Below, piece by piece: positions 1-11,800 of a stretch of 64,000 bases of DNA. The stretch lies in contig NC_046680.1 of NCBI RefSeq assembly GCF_009870125.1, forward strand, positions 11,284,001-11,348,000, read 5' to 3'. The stretch comes from Drosophila pseudoobscura. Taxonomy: Eukaryota > Arthropoda > Insecta > Diptera > Drosophilidae. Numbering within the stretch: position 1 is the stretch's first letter; every line of letters starts with the position of its first letter. The notes under the pieces are model-generated. The model saw nothing but the letters and a program-made list of their open reading frames with translations, made no database searches and had not been told where the DNA came from. The translations under genes were made by a program, and so were the position numbers.

Positions 1-771
1 TTAACAAGGAGAGTCTTCAGTTGCCAGAGGAAATCGAGAATGAGTTCAAAAAGTATACCAAGGCCTATGAGGGGTACAAGGGAAACCGTACTCTCAACTG
101 GCGTACGGTAACCGGTCGCGTCAATATTGTTATTGAAATCGGAGACCGAACAATGGACATGGTGGTGAGCCCAACGCTGGCCGTGATCATATACCATTTC
201 CAGAACAAGAGTAAGGAATATGCCATTGAAAAGAACTATCAGAAATCCATTTTAAAAAAACCAATCTCAACAGGTGAATGGACCATTGAGGAACTTAGTT
301 CAATCACAAAAGTTCCTGCATCAGCGCTCAGGCGTCGGATAAGTTTTTGGCAAAATCATGGTTTGATTTCAGAATCTTCCCCGGGACTATTTACACTCCT
401 AGAAAAGGAAACTGAAAAGTCACAGTTTGAGGAAATGAGTCTTGCCGAGGGCGACGATGAAGATCTGGAGTCGGCCATGGCATCTGCCAGCGATCAAAGG
501 GAGGAGGAACTTCAAGTAAGTGCAGCTCAGACTCTATTCAAACAGATTATTTAATTGGAAATTACTTTAGGTATTTTGGTCCTATATTGTGGGCATGCTC
601 ACGAACCTCGATTCCATGCCCATCGATCGAATCCATCAGATGCTAAAACTCTTTGCCTCGCATAGTGGTGGCGTGGAGTTTACTCAAGACGAGCTTAAAC
701 ACTTCCTGCAGCGTAAAGTTAGAGAACATAAGCTTCTATTTTCTGGTGGAGTTTATCAATTGGCCAAGTAA
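1..771 (+). CDS. mr: Anaphase-promoting complex subunit 2 (morula), 3' part
   Basis: This is the C-terminal end of the cullin-like APC/C subunit APC2. APC2 pairs with the RING subunit APC11 to ubiquitinate cyclins and securin in mitosis. The window opens inside an exon, in frame from base 3, which runs to 515. A 55-bp GT-AG intron (516-570) follows, and the last exon is 571-771 with stop TAA. The peptide has the cullin-homology beta-sheet region (NRTLNWRTVTGRVNI), then the winged-helix cullin C-terminal domain. The domain starts at GEWTIEELSS, is interrupted by an acidic linker, and ends with the segment YIVGMLTNLDSMPIDRIHQM and the terminal VYQLAK. All of this matches APC2 family architecture. 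The 5' part of the gene lies outside the window. The next gene is convergent. No lesion is visible. Confidence 0.9.
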
Positions 772-1368
772 ATCGGGAGCGTTTTGAATAATGAATAGTA
801 CGCACACGAATGAAGAAATCAGTTCATACAAATGATAACATTTATGAAATTCAACGTTAGAAGAATCGGTTTTCTTATCAAACCGTAATCGCACCTTATC
901 AGACTGTTTTTCAAGTGTTCTCTTCTATGAAGAGTCACTCCGCTCAAAATGAAGTCGTTACTTTTGAAATATATAACTTTTGGCTTTGTTAGTTAATGGT
1001 TTTCGGTTATTTATGTTATATATGTATATGAAAGGGTGCACCTTTTGGTTTCCAGACACAGTAACGCTATATAAAATACATCTAAAACTTATTTTATTTA
1101 GCAGTTTAATATTATCTTATCCCTCTATCAACAAATCCAATTTCCTTATGGTACTAAATATTAGCGGAAAAGCAAAATGAAATTTCGTTTGACGTGCTAG
1201 CCATTACAGGTTGAATATTTTTTGGCTTGGAAAAGGTCAATCACAAACTCAGCGGTTACATTGATTACTCAAACAGTGTGCTTAATAAATGTCGTAATCG
1301 TAATCTGGCTAAATTGTAATATTTACATCAACGAATAATTCAGGTATGAATACAAAATATAAAACGAA
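772..1368. other. Convergent 3' intergenic region between mr and PPP1R15
   Basis: This AT-rich spacer must hold both 3' UTRs. An AATAAA at about 1284 (+) could serve mr, and a TTTATT near 1093 (AATAAA on the minus strand) could serve PPP1R15. The 66-codon ORF at 980-1180 is low-complexity and matches no family I know. Nothing else stands out. Confidence 0.5.
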
Positions 1369-2341
1369 TTATTCTACATTGCGGAATCGAGCCTTGTAGA
1401 CTTGTTCTCTGTGATTTGGAGTCAGGATGGGATTTAGAATTGGAGCTACACGATGTATCCTCTGCTGGAATCGGAAACGATCCCGAGCCATCACTTGCCA
1501 CTCGCTCTTCCGCGCTGCCCGATAAGCAAAGTCCCAGGCGAGCATAACATGTACTTCGGGCTTCAAGTTGAAACGCACCTATTAAGACACAATTATAAGG
1601 GTCAAGAGCATTTATATTTATGAAGAATTCTATCAATACCTTTTTGTTTGTTGTCGAGCTGTCGTTGCTGCACTCACACACCTCAGACTGTTCGTAATCC
1701 TCATCATCATCGCTGCATGCTGTGTGTTGCACGCTACTTTCGTCATCGTCCTCGAAGCAAATATCAAAACTATTATCGCTGCATTCCGAAATACTCCTCT
1801 GCCGCTGCATAGACTTCTTAGCAGATGAACCAGCCGTGTCATCAGCATTATTGTTCTTGTCGTTGGATAGATGACTAGTGCTATTGCCAAACTCTTCTTG
1901 AGAGTCCTTAAAGCGGCTTGTAGTGTTTCGCAGATCGATAAAAAAGTAGCAAGAAGACGACGGTTCGCATTGATGAAACGCATCGAGCCCGGGCATTGCA
2001 GCGTTTGTTGACACCTTCGACGTCACTCGTTTCTGCAAGGCCGTTTGCATTTGGTTGACAACATTAATCGCCATCAATTGGAGAGAATTGAACATGTTGG
2101 CCAAAGGTTCTGGCTCAAGTGCATCCATGAGCAGGTTCTCCGTACCCGTTCGCTGTTCAAGCGAAGGCGCTGGCTCTGATTCCTGCATATTGTTAGGTGT
2201 CCACAATGATCCAGCATGCTGGCGCGACGGCGCGCATCGGTAGTGCTCGTATATTGGGGAGCTCATGCTGCCAATCATTCGAAGAACAAAGAGGAGGAAA
2301 TAGTCAAGCAACGTTCCCATAAGGGTGTGAAATTTCGACAT
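1369..2341 (-). CDS. PPP1R15: PP1 regulatory subunit 15 (GADD34/CReP-like)
   Basis: This gene recruits protein phosphatase 1 to eIF2alpha and reverses the integrated stress response. Exon 1 is 2341-1640 and exon 2 is 1578-1369, separated by a 61-bp GT-AG intron, giving 303 aa. The N-terminus is hydrophobic (LLDYFLLFVLRMIG, about residues 11-24), consistent with the ER-membrane association known for the family. The middle is low-complexity, acidic and Ser/Asp-rich. The diagnostic PP1-binding core lies at the splice junction: KVRF, followed by a segment containing AWDFAYRAARKSEW and ARDRFRFQQRI, the family signature. The intron falls exactly between the K and the V of KVRF. If the intron is retained, the frame stays open and gives a 333-aa product without the core (see findings). 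The gene is convergent with mr. Confidence 0.88.
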
Positions 2342-2667
2342 CTATTCTTCAAAACACAAGTTTGCGTGTGGAATTCCTTTTGAAAAGCCATTTTCTTGTG
2401 TTTTGTTTTGGGTGGCATTTTCCAAAGCCAACTTTAATTTGAGGCAGATTTATACATGATTACTCGAATGAATTTGTTCAAGTGGAATATAGAATGAAAT
2501 CATGCATCCAAGTTGTGAAATGTTACGTATATATCCATCAGTTCCTTTCCGAGTAGATTTTTAAACAATTGTAGCCTTGCACTGCGTTGTTCTTGCATAT
2601 ACACATATGTTGTCCAGTTACGAAAATATATTTTACACGTTTTATTTATCGCAAAGATTTTCCGTCC
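2342..2667. promoter_or_regulatory. PPP1R15 upstream region
   Basis: The upstream and 5' UTR sequence of the minus-strand PPP1R15 gene lies here, before the tandem array begins at 2668. No TATCGATA or clear core-promoter match was found. The 79-codon ORF at 2500-2739 runs into the repeat array and is not credible as a gene. Confidence 0.35.
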
Positions 2668-4525
2668 GACCCTCATGAATAAAACCAAAATATACTGTCT
2701 GATTCTAAAAATATACCGTAAATATACTGACGAATTCAAGTTTTATTTTACATATTCCTCGTTATCTTTCTTCCGTTGAATATTACGAGCTATAAAGAAC
2801 ATTTAGCCATGCCCACATAATTTTAACCCATTGATGAATCAATTTGCTACTTAACTGGCTTATTTTTATTACTTGCTTCTATTGTATTTTGACTAAAACT
2901 AGGTTTAAACAAAATAGTTCGATTTATATGTTACAAATACTGCTTAACCTTCCGTCTTTTAAGTGTGACCGCGGACTAATCGATGAAACAGACCCTCATG
3001 AATAAAACCAAAATATACCGTCCCATTTTAAAAATATACCGTAAATACACTGACGAATTCAAGTTATATTTTACATATTCCTCGTTTTCTTTCTTCCGTT
3101 GATGATTACTAGCTTTATAGAACATTTAGCCGTGCCCACATAATTTTAGCCCATTTATGAATCAATTTTCTACTTAACTGGCTTATTTTTATTACTTGCT
3201 TTTATTGTAGTTTGACTAAAACAAGGTTTAAACAAAATAGTTCAACAAAAATTCAGATTTATATGTTACAAATACTGTGTTCCAGTGTGACCGCGGACTA
3301 ATCGATGAAACTGACCCTCATGAATAAAACCAAAATATACCGTCTCATTTTAAAAATATACCGTAAATATACTGACGAATTCAAGTTCTATTATTCATAT
3401 TCCTCGTTTTTCATATTCCGTCGAATATAACCAGCTATATAGAACTTTTAGCCGTGCCCACATATTTTTAGCCCATTGATGAATCAATTTTCTACTTAAC
3501 TGGCTTATTTTTATTACTTGCTTTTATTGTATTTTGACTAAAACAAGGTTTAAACAAAATATCAAATACTGCTTAACCTTCCGTCTTTTAAGTGTGACCG
3601 CGGACTAATCGATGAAACAGACCCTGATGAATAAAACCAAAATATACTGTCTGATTCTAAAAATATACCGTAAATATACTGACGAATTCAAGTTTTATTT
3701 TACATATTCCTCGTTATCTTTCTTCCGTTGAATATTACGAGCTATAAAGAACATTTAGCCATGCCCACATAATTTTAACCCATTGATGAATCAATTTGCT
3801 ACTTAACTGGCTTATTTTTATTACTTGCTTCTATTGTATTTTGACTAAAACTAGGTTTAAACAAAATAGTTCGATTTATATGTTACAAATACTGCTTAAC
3901 CTTCCGTCTTTTAAGTGTGACCGCGGACTAATCGATGAAACAGACCCTCATGAATAAAACCAAAATATACCGTCCCATTTTAAAAATATACCGTAAATAC
4001 ACTGACGAATTCAAGTTATATTTTACATATTCCTCGTTTTCTTTCTTCCGTTGATGATTACTAGCTTTATAGAACATTTAGCCGTGCCCACATAATTTTA
4101 GCCCATTTATGAATCAATTTTCTACTTAACTGGCTTATTTTTATTACTTGCTTTTATTGTAGTTTGACTAAAACAAGGTTTAAACAAAATAGTTCAACAA
4201 AAATTCAGATTTATATGTTACAAATACTGTGTTCCAGTGTGACCGCGGACTAATCGATGAAACTGACCCTCATGAATAAAACCAAAATATACCGTCTCAT
4301 TTTAAAAATATACCGTAAATATACTGATGAATTCAAGTTATATTTTACATATTCCTCGTTTTCTTTCTTCCGTTGAATATTACGAGCTATAAAGAAAATT
4401 TAGCCATGCCCACATAATTTAATACGATTAATGAATCAATTTTCTACACAATTGGTTAGTTTTTAGACCTTGTTTTTATTGTATTTTGACTAAAACAAGG
4501 TTTAAACAAAATAGTTCAACAAAAA
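2668..4525. repeat. Tandem array of six ~320-bp monomers with higher-order structure
   Basis: Monomers begin at the shared motif GACCCT(C/G)ATGAATAAAACC at 2668, 2991, 3313, 3620, 3943 and 4265, with spacings of 323, 322, 307, 323 and 322 bp. Monomer 4 matches monomer 1 and 5 matches 2 almost perfectly, and 6 matches 3 over much of its length. The array is therefore a three-monomer unit of 952 bp, duplicated once. Each monomer contains ATATACCGTAAATA(T/C)AC motifs, a conserved centre (GCCCACATAATTTT), and a tail GTGTGACCGCGGACTAATCG that resembles the RC of core-promoter Motif 1 (GGTCACACT) plus ATCGAT. No credible ORF is present. The last monomer decays into an A-run at about 4520. Confidence 0.9.
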
Positions 4526-5500
4526 AAAAAGTCGCTAAAGCCCTAGTATAGGCCTTGGAATACCCTATTTTGTTAATTTTATATGAAGATGAAACGTGAT
4601 TTATAAAGACCTTTTCTCAAATTGATATTCTTTAGACATATTCATGTACATTATTAGTATCTTGTATATATTTATGTCGATCCTGATACCTACGGAGTCT
4701 TGGATGACAAACATTTTCTCAATTCTATAACATCCATTTCCCCCAGGGTATGTGTGCATGGAATGGGACTCATTGTTGTGAACCGGTTATGCCGACTATT
4801 TCTTGGTTAATCTTTCTTCCGTCGAATATTCCCAGCTATATAGATCTCTTATTTTTTCCCAGATAATTTTATACGATTGATGAATCAATTCTATACATGA
4901 TTGGCCTATTCGAAATACTTGCATTTATTGCATTTTTATATAAAATTGAAAATTAAACTAATAGATTGATGAAATTGACAAAAATACCATGGGAGCGCGG
5001 CGAAAACCAGTATTTCTACAGTATGACCCTCAGAACAGCACCGAAATATACCGTCTTATTTTAAAAATATACCGTAAATATAATAACGAATTCAATTTAA
5101 TTTAATTTAACTAAATAGTTAGATCGTTCAGCCATGCCCACATAATTTGATCCAATTAATGAATCTATTTTCTACTTGATTGGCTTTTTTTAAATACTTA
5201 AATTGGTTTGTTTTTGCCTAAATTCGGGTTTCTCAACAACAATATATAGTCTCGTACGATGAAAAACCGAACTTAGCCCACCTAAGCCCCCTCTATTTAA
5301 ATAGTTCAACTACTACTACTAAATGGCGGTAAATTTTACCGATTGCAAATTCTTTACTTAGATCCATACCCCCTTGGTTTACACTGGGTAAATTGTTATC
5401 CACCAAAGATTGGAAACTATAACTTTATCAAATGAACCTATTTTCTACTTGACTGGATTGTTAGAAATACTTACTTTTATTGGATTCTAAGGTATCCAAT
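4526..5500. repeat. Degenerate relics of the 320-bp repeat family
   Basis: Diverged fragments of the array monomer recur here. At 4808-4960 there is a CTTCCGTCGAATATTCCCAG segment plus the ATGAATCAATT block. At 5040-5200 the paired ATATACCGT motifs and GCCATGCCCACATAATTT recur. A last piece lies near 5425-5480. A longer family consensus is implied by the block AACTTAGCCCACCTAAGCCC at 5270, which also appears beside the copies near 53,885 and 57,110. This is old, mutated material beside the recent array. Confidence 0.7.
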
Positions 5501-5688
5501 TATCGCCGAACAATATTCTGAATCTGCTCCACGTGAATATGGGTTGACCTTTTCAACGGCTAATTTGCATAATTTACAAGGACTCATTGTTGCCTCATTG
5601 TGGATGGTGCCAGTGTGAATCGGAGTTTCACATCCATCAAAAAATCCCACCATTCCCCCGGGATGGGCTCAGTGTGCAGAGGCTATTA

Positions 5689-5696
5689 TCGATAGT
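5689..5696. promoter_or_regulatory. DRE palindrome TATCGATA
   Basis: A perfect DNA-replication-related element lies downstream of CAGTGTG-like sequence (about 5670). The combination resembles a housekeeping promoter, but no coding exon starts nearby on either strand, so its target is unknown. Confidence 0.35.
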
Positions 5697-6235
5697 TCCA
5701 TAATGTTTCACAATGAATAAATTGTACACCCAACAAATTCGACAAATTCAAACAGCTTCGTGGATATAATCGGATAATATCTATGTTGAAAAATGTTGTT
5801 CATTTATTTGTAATACCTGTACCGAACATATAACAGAACTGATTCTGATTTTTGAGGTGATGAACAGCTGTTTCATGAAATCCATTTTATGATCGTATTG
5901 CACCGGAATTCAAGTCCAATCTAACGTGCAGGATAACGAGACGATGTTAACCAAGGCAAAATCAAGCAAAATTATAGCGACAAAGCGACCAAATCAAAAA
6001 AAAAGTCTACCTGCCTTAACTGGTTAAGCAGATGAGGATTTATATGAGAATATATGATACAGGAAGAGATATATTTACATATAAGCATGCACACATATAG
6101 ATGCATTTATCACATTATAAGGATGCGAATAGGTGATCAAGTGTGCAGAATAACAAAATGAATTTGAATTCCGAAACCATTTTAAGCATCATCTTTTTTT
6201 ATGACGTGCAAAATTTTAAAATACTAAACTATTTA

Positions 6236-6260
6236 GAATAGAATAGAATAGAATAGAATA
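6236..6260. repeat. GAATA pentanucleotide microsatellite
   Basis: About five perfect copies of a 5-bp unit, flanked by imperfect copies (TTTAGAAT) on both sides. Confidence 0.8.
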
Positions 6261-7124
6261 TTTAGAATGCCCTAATAATACATACATATTTGACGAAACT
6301 TACAAAAAAACGTGACTTGATCCGCGATATGATCAAAAAATTAATCACGCGTGTTCAAACACGATTAAACACCAAAAATTATTGTTTTTTTTAATGTATG
6401 CAACCTGCAACTGTAAAAAAATGCAAGTGCTTGTTCCGCTGCGTCATTCTGGGATATAGATGCATACATATTCACATATGCAAGCATATGTGTGCCCATA
6501 TGTATATGTACATGTATATATGTACTTAGATCGTTTTAAAGTAAATATGTATATACATATATTTATGTGCATTAATAATTAACTTGAATTGCATATATGT
6601 ATATGCATATATAACCACATCAACATATGGACATACTATATATGCGATTAGATACATTATTATACATATATATGGATTTATAATACGTATTATTCAGATT
6701 TTACATGCATATGTACGCAGCCAGTATTCTCGCTTTTTGTGAGTATACATCTTTGGATGTGTATGTATGTATCTATGTGTGCCATATGATTAATACACAC
6801 CGAAACAGCTGATTCATACGCGTTCCATACATACACACACACACTCTCTCTCCCACATGTTACTCACACCAACTAGGTGCAACAGTTGAGAGTCAACAAC
6901 AGGACCGAATCGAGGGTTGGTCGTTTATTCTGATTAATCAGACGCAGTTTTGATTTTCAATAAATTGGAGAGTTCATTTAGGGACACCTGCCCACCATAA
7001 CAAAGTACAATAACTATTTAGCATTAATATGCTTAAATACTATATCTGTGGCTACAGAAATATATGGAAAATGTTTTTGGAGCCCCAAATCAACTTCGAT
7101 GCGTCACTGGCTGGTCGAGGAAAT

Positions 7125-7345
7125 AAGTCTGGTTGAGAGAGTCATTGGGCACAAACACAAACAAGAATACACAACCTGCTCTCTCGCTCTCGCTCTATCT
7201 CTCTTCACTGCTTAGCAAAATAAATGCACAGCTCGCAAACAGTGTGCGTGTGTGTGTGTGTACTTTGTGTGCTCGTATGCGAGGGATTCAAGTCGTAAAC
7301 TTTGCAGTCTGTTCATTCGAACCGAACAGCTGTGAGTGATCAAGA
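7125..7345 (+). promoter_or_regulatory. GAGA-rich putative Sox14 promoter region
   Basis: The pyrimidine-rich run at 7178-7207 (repeated CTCTCGCTCTCG units) gives several overlapping GAGA-factor/Trl sites. It is followed by a TG run, then TTCATTCGAACCGAACAGC about 1.5 kb before the Sox14 start codon. GAGA sites are typical of regulated Drosophila promoters. The transcription start is inferred and not visible. Confidence 0.35.
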
Positions 7346-8811
7346 CGCCGTTGTCGGGGACAAAATATAATACATATATATGCGCCATACATATATGCAC
7401 ATATATTCATATATATTTACATATATTCACCGTGCATGTAGCAGAGCGCATAAGAAATAAGTACAACAAAAATAATAAGTATATGCACAAAAAAGTAAAA
7501 ACGTAAAATCTTTTGCGTAGTTTATTTGCTCGGGTCGTTCGTTTGCTTCACTTGAACTCGTATCTTCGTCGCGCTGGATGTCTTGTGCGGGCGCAGTACT
7601 GACTGGCTTATTTGCTGCTGCCGATGTTTTGACCAGGACAAGAAATGCCCTGGCTGTCGCGACACTGTCGTTCGCCTGTTCCGTCGTCCCGTCCCCTAAC
7701 CACCCAGCAGCACTAACCGTAGCCGTAGCGAGCCGAGACACCAAATAATAACACAGTTACACAGCGCACAGTACCAGACCGCGATTAGCCCGACTATCAC
7801 GCAGTTCAACTGCAGCTCAGCTCAGTTGAGGAGAACTGAATCTTGTAACAATAACAGGAACGTGTGTGCATACATCAGATTGTGATTGAAACTAAAAACA
7901 CTAGAATAAAATAAACCAAACCCCGTTTAGTACCCGAGATACTTATACGCAATTAGTCTCCCACTGCACTTGGAAGTTGTGAGAAAATTCTACGATAACG
8001 TGATAACATTGAGGAATATCCAAAATAAAATTCAACAAACTGCAGTACGTAAAACTAACATTTCACAAGTGTGTGTTTGGGTGTGTGTGTGTGTGTGTGT
8101 CTGTGTTTGGTAACCAATTCAATCCAATCTATTAAATACAGTGCATTTATGTATAAATTAATATAATGCTCAGCTGAGAGTGTGCATAAAAAACTAAAGA
8201 TATACATATACATATACGTATAAGCATATATATGTACATAAGTATAAATCCATTGCACAGACGCAACGCGAAGCGAACGTGAGTCTTGGAATATTGCAAA
8301 CACAAAACAAAAAATAAATAAATAACGAGGAACCAGTTTCACCTTGAGCACACACATTCACATTCACAATCAAAGAAGACAGAGCAAAGTATCTGTGTGT
8401 GCGCGAGTATATTGTTAAATGAAACAGCACGATCGGGCAGGCGACTACGAATACATAATCGTACATAAGTTACATGCATAAACATGCACAGCACAGGGTA
8501 ATGTGCGGTTAAAATGCTAACCGCTCTATTTAATAATACCCGATAAAATTGGAAGAGCCGAGCCTTATCACCAGCTATACAGTTCCAGCTACATCAACAT
8601 CTACATCTACAGCTACGACGAGTGCACACAAACAAACCAATCCAAAACCAAAACTAATACCAATACCACTGCCAGCCAGACCCACAAATGTGTATCTACT
8701 ACTGCGAATGCTGCTGCAGATCTAGACGAACGCACTTGGAAAACTAACTGTGCGATGCACCCCACTAACACAGCGCCCCACACGCTGCAAATTTGAGATA
8801 CAAGTGGAAAG
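7346..8811 (+). other. Probable long 5' UTR / leader of Sox14
   Basis: This is non-coding sequence before the Sox14 ATG, with CAGCTCAGCTCAG repeats (7810s), a TG microsatellite (8079-8102) and CAACATCTACATC-type repeats (8590s). Short ORFs of 60-105 codons on the minus strand are low-complexity. A long, structured leader with upstream ATGs is plausible for a hormone-timed transcription factor. This is an inference. Confidence 0.4.
8079..8102. repeat. TG dinucleotide run upstream of Sox14
   Basis: About ten TG units in the putative Sox14 leader. Confidence 0.8.
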
Positions 8812-11800
8812 ATGATAGCTGAGCCAACTCAGGGAACTCTTGATACCAACACCAACACCGATACGGATACCGATTCGCTTACCAACGGGCCTGCTATTAG
8901 TATTGCAACCACCCCAATAAACCCAGCCCCAACTCAACCGATACGGATACGGATACGGACACCAACAAGTAAAACACAAAGCGAGCAAGCTATTACTCAT
9001 TCGACGACGGCTGTGGCTGGGACTCTGCCTGTGCCTGTGCCCTCGCCTGTTGCTGCAGCTGCAGCTGTACCGAACCCCCCCACACCCACACCCAAATCCA
9101 GATCCAGATCCAGCATGGACAACGAAAGATCTCCAGCACAGGGCACTCCCAAAATGACAGTCATAGTCCTCGACGCCGATGTGGTATTTGGTTCCGCACG
9201 GGTGCCTGTCAATTCCAGTACCCCGTATTCAGATGCAACTCAAGTAAGTTAATGATGCACTGCTTATCGGCTCTTATGGGGAAGCTGAACACTTACATAG
9301 ATAAGACCTAACAAAATTTTGCAGATATTTTTGGGCAAAAGGCCTACATTTATACTCGTATTCTACATGTGTGTGTGATTATTATTTTTCCAGACTGGAC
9401 AGGTCAACAAAAAGTTTGACTGATAAGATTTCCTGTAGATTAGATTCTATTTCTCTTGCGATTATTTCTTTGTTTACAAACACAAATATGGCAGAACAAT
9501 TAAGCAAGATTAGTAACCGAATATGTATACGAATGCGTACCAATATCATGGTATTTATTTAACTTTTGACGTAGGGCTGGATGCAGCTGTGTGTTCTTAT
9601 GATGAAATACTAGTTTCAGTGGACGATATGTATGTATGTATGTATCGATCATGACCGAATACCCTTCTGATGTATCCCTAGACATGGGTAGTGCTACCAT
9701 CCATGGATTCAGTGGAAATGCAGTTTCTTTTATTTATTTTTTGCACCCATGCATATTTTTACGGGGCGGTCGTACCCGCGATTCGCTTCCCTTAATGATG
9801 ACTCACTTGCATTTGTCGTGTAGGAAATACGTACGTACGTATGTACATGCGAGAGTGTATGTCTTTATTTATATGCATTTGTGTGCAGTACACACGAATA
9901 GTAGGTGATTAAGAGTACCAATCATGATATTGCACTCTGACCGATACCGAACCTCGTGTCATATGATAGCAGCGTCACTTCAATGCTGATCAAAAACTTG
10001 ATATGGTAGGGGTAAACGTGATCAAAATCCGATTGACCTGATCATCACCCAGCATCGTTTCTAGAACATATCTGGAACCTCTTGTTAGGGACTCCAAATG
10101 CAATTTGAAATATATGTACATGTGAAGAATATATAATATTAGCAATGAAATGGAATGTCCGATTGTGTGCACATATACACACATACGTACGCGTACAAAC
10201 TCATAGAACATTTGGTGCATTGACCTTGCTTAGCAGTTTGTTTTTTACGGTTATTAGTGCGGACTCGGGGGAGTGGAGGCAATGGCTCCGCCAGCAGCAG
10301 CAGCAGCAGAAGCAGCGTCACGAACGCCAAACTCAATTGCGTATTACTTACTATACGTAGATATGTATATGTACCTACATATGTACATATATTGTACACA
10401 CACAAGACGCACATAAGGACACATGTATTTAGTGAGACGTCGTTGACTTCTGTTTATAGTACATTTGTATCTTTATTGCAAAAATATTGTATATGCATTT
10501 AATGTGGCTTGTCAGTGTATGAGTACTTGGACTGGATGACCTTTGGCTCTAAGCGTGCAGCAGGAGCGGCCCTCCGCCCACAGCCGCCCGAGCGAAGAAC
10601 AGTTAAAATCGAAAGCCAACGAACAGCCCTCCCAGCCCCATTTCATCACTTTTACTTATTCGAGTGTATGCATACATACGTACAAATGTACGAGTATCTT
10701 ACGGATGCGGGTGTCTGCACAGTCAACTTCTGTTTATGTTTGCGTGTATCTGTGTGCACTGTCTGTGTTATGTGGTGTGCGTGTGTGTGTGTGTAGATCT
10801 ACGAGAGTCGGCTGCTTATTAGACTTGAACTGTCTGACGCGACATTGAGAGTGAGTATTGGAGCAGACTTGTGGCGAGGGCAAAGGCAAAGGCAACAGCA
10901 ACAGCAACAGCAACACCAAAAGCAAAAGCAACAGCCACGGCGATGGCAATGGCCGTTGGAGCATCGCATCACATCCAGCCCACCGTCGGTGCCCAGCTCT
11001 CTTCGGCTTCCATCACTCGTTTCGGCGGAAAGTCTGCTCACTGCTCACTGCTCACTGCTCACCGCTGACTGCTTGCTGCTCCCTGCTCAGGCGTCGTTAC
11101 TGCCAAGGGTATCGTGTGGATGAACTTTACGAGGTACACGAACTGCTGCAAGGTCGAAGTTAACGCTATTAATAGGTAGTTTTTGCCGTCTCTCTTTTGT
11201 GTGAATAAAACGGTTATTCACATTGGCCATGTTCTCTCCTCTGCGTTGAGGGCGGCGCGTCACAGCGATGACCTATTCCAAATGGTTGTCGAGTTCCTGC
11301 GTTCCTGTGTTCCCCAGACACGACACTGTTCTGTTTGTGATTTCGTTCGATCTGTCTACTGATTTAAAGGATTAAGTGCACAAAAGCATAACCAGGAAGC
11401 AGCGGCGGAATTGCTTATTAATTGAATGCATGCGAGTACATTCGTGCACTTGTCTGTGTATCTTAATAATCGAATGTGAATATACACAAGTATACTCGAA
11501 CAGATACAAATACAGATACAGATACATACATATTTCGTTTTTAGGAGCGTTTTATTAACCTTGGCGAGGGACATTGAACTTCAAACGCTGCGAATACGTA
11601 TTTTTCGTACAGATACAAATGCATACAACCGAACATAGACAAGGCGATACACAAAATGCATATATGTAGGCTACACAGATATACGGTACGTACTATATAT
11701 CCGTGCAAGTGTGCGTGCAGTCAGTGCTTTCGCTTGGTGTGAATTTGTATTTCCTAACTCTTTATCTGTGGAACGTTAATATGGAATGAACACTCATATG

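Larger units (their letters stand above)
5501..7100. other. Sox14 upstream intergenic region
   Basis: No gene is visible. The region holds a TATCGATA element (about 5689-5696), a pentanucleotide run of GAATA units (about 6236-6260), and AT-rich, ATATGTATATACATATG-type simple sequence at 6460-6800. The CTCTCTCTCCC run near 6845 is a GAGA-factor type sequence. Confidence 0.5.

Noticed and set aside
2668-4525. CRISPR-like or protein-coding interpretation of the regular array
   Set aside because: The unit is about 320 bp with no short-repeat/unique-spacer pattern, and all frames are full of stops. It is a eukaryotic satellite-like array.
10139-11163. Cluster of 65-100-codon ORFs in the Sox14 intron
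   Set aside because: All are translations of simple repeats (CAG, AACAGC, CACTGCTC) in several frames at once, with no splice or start context.
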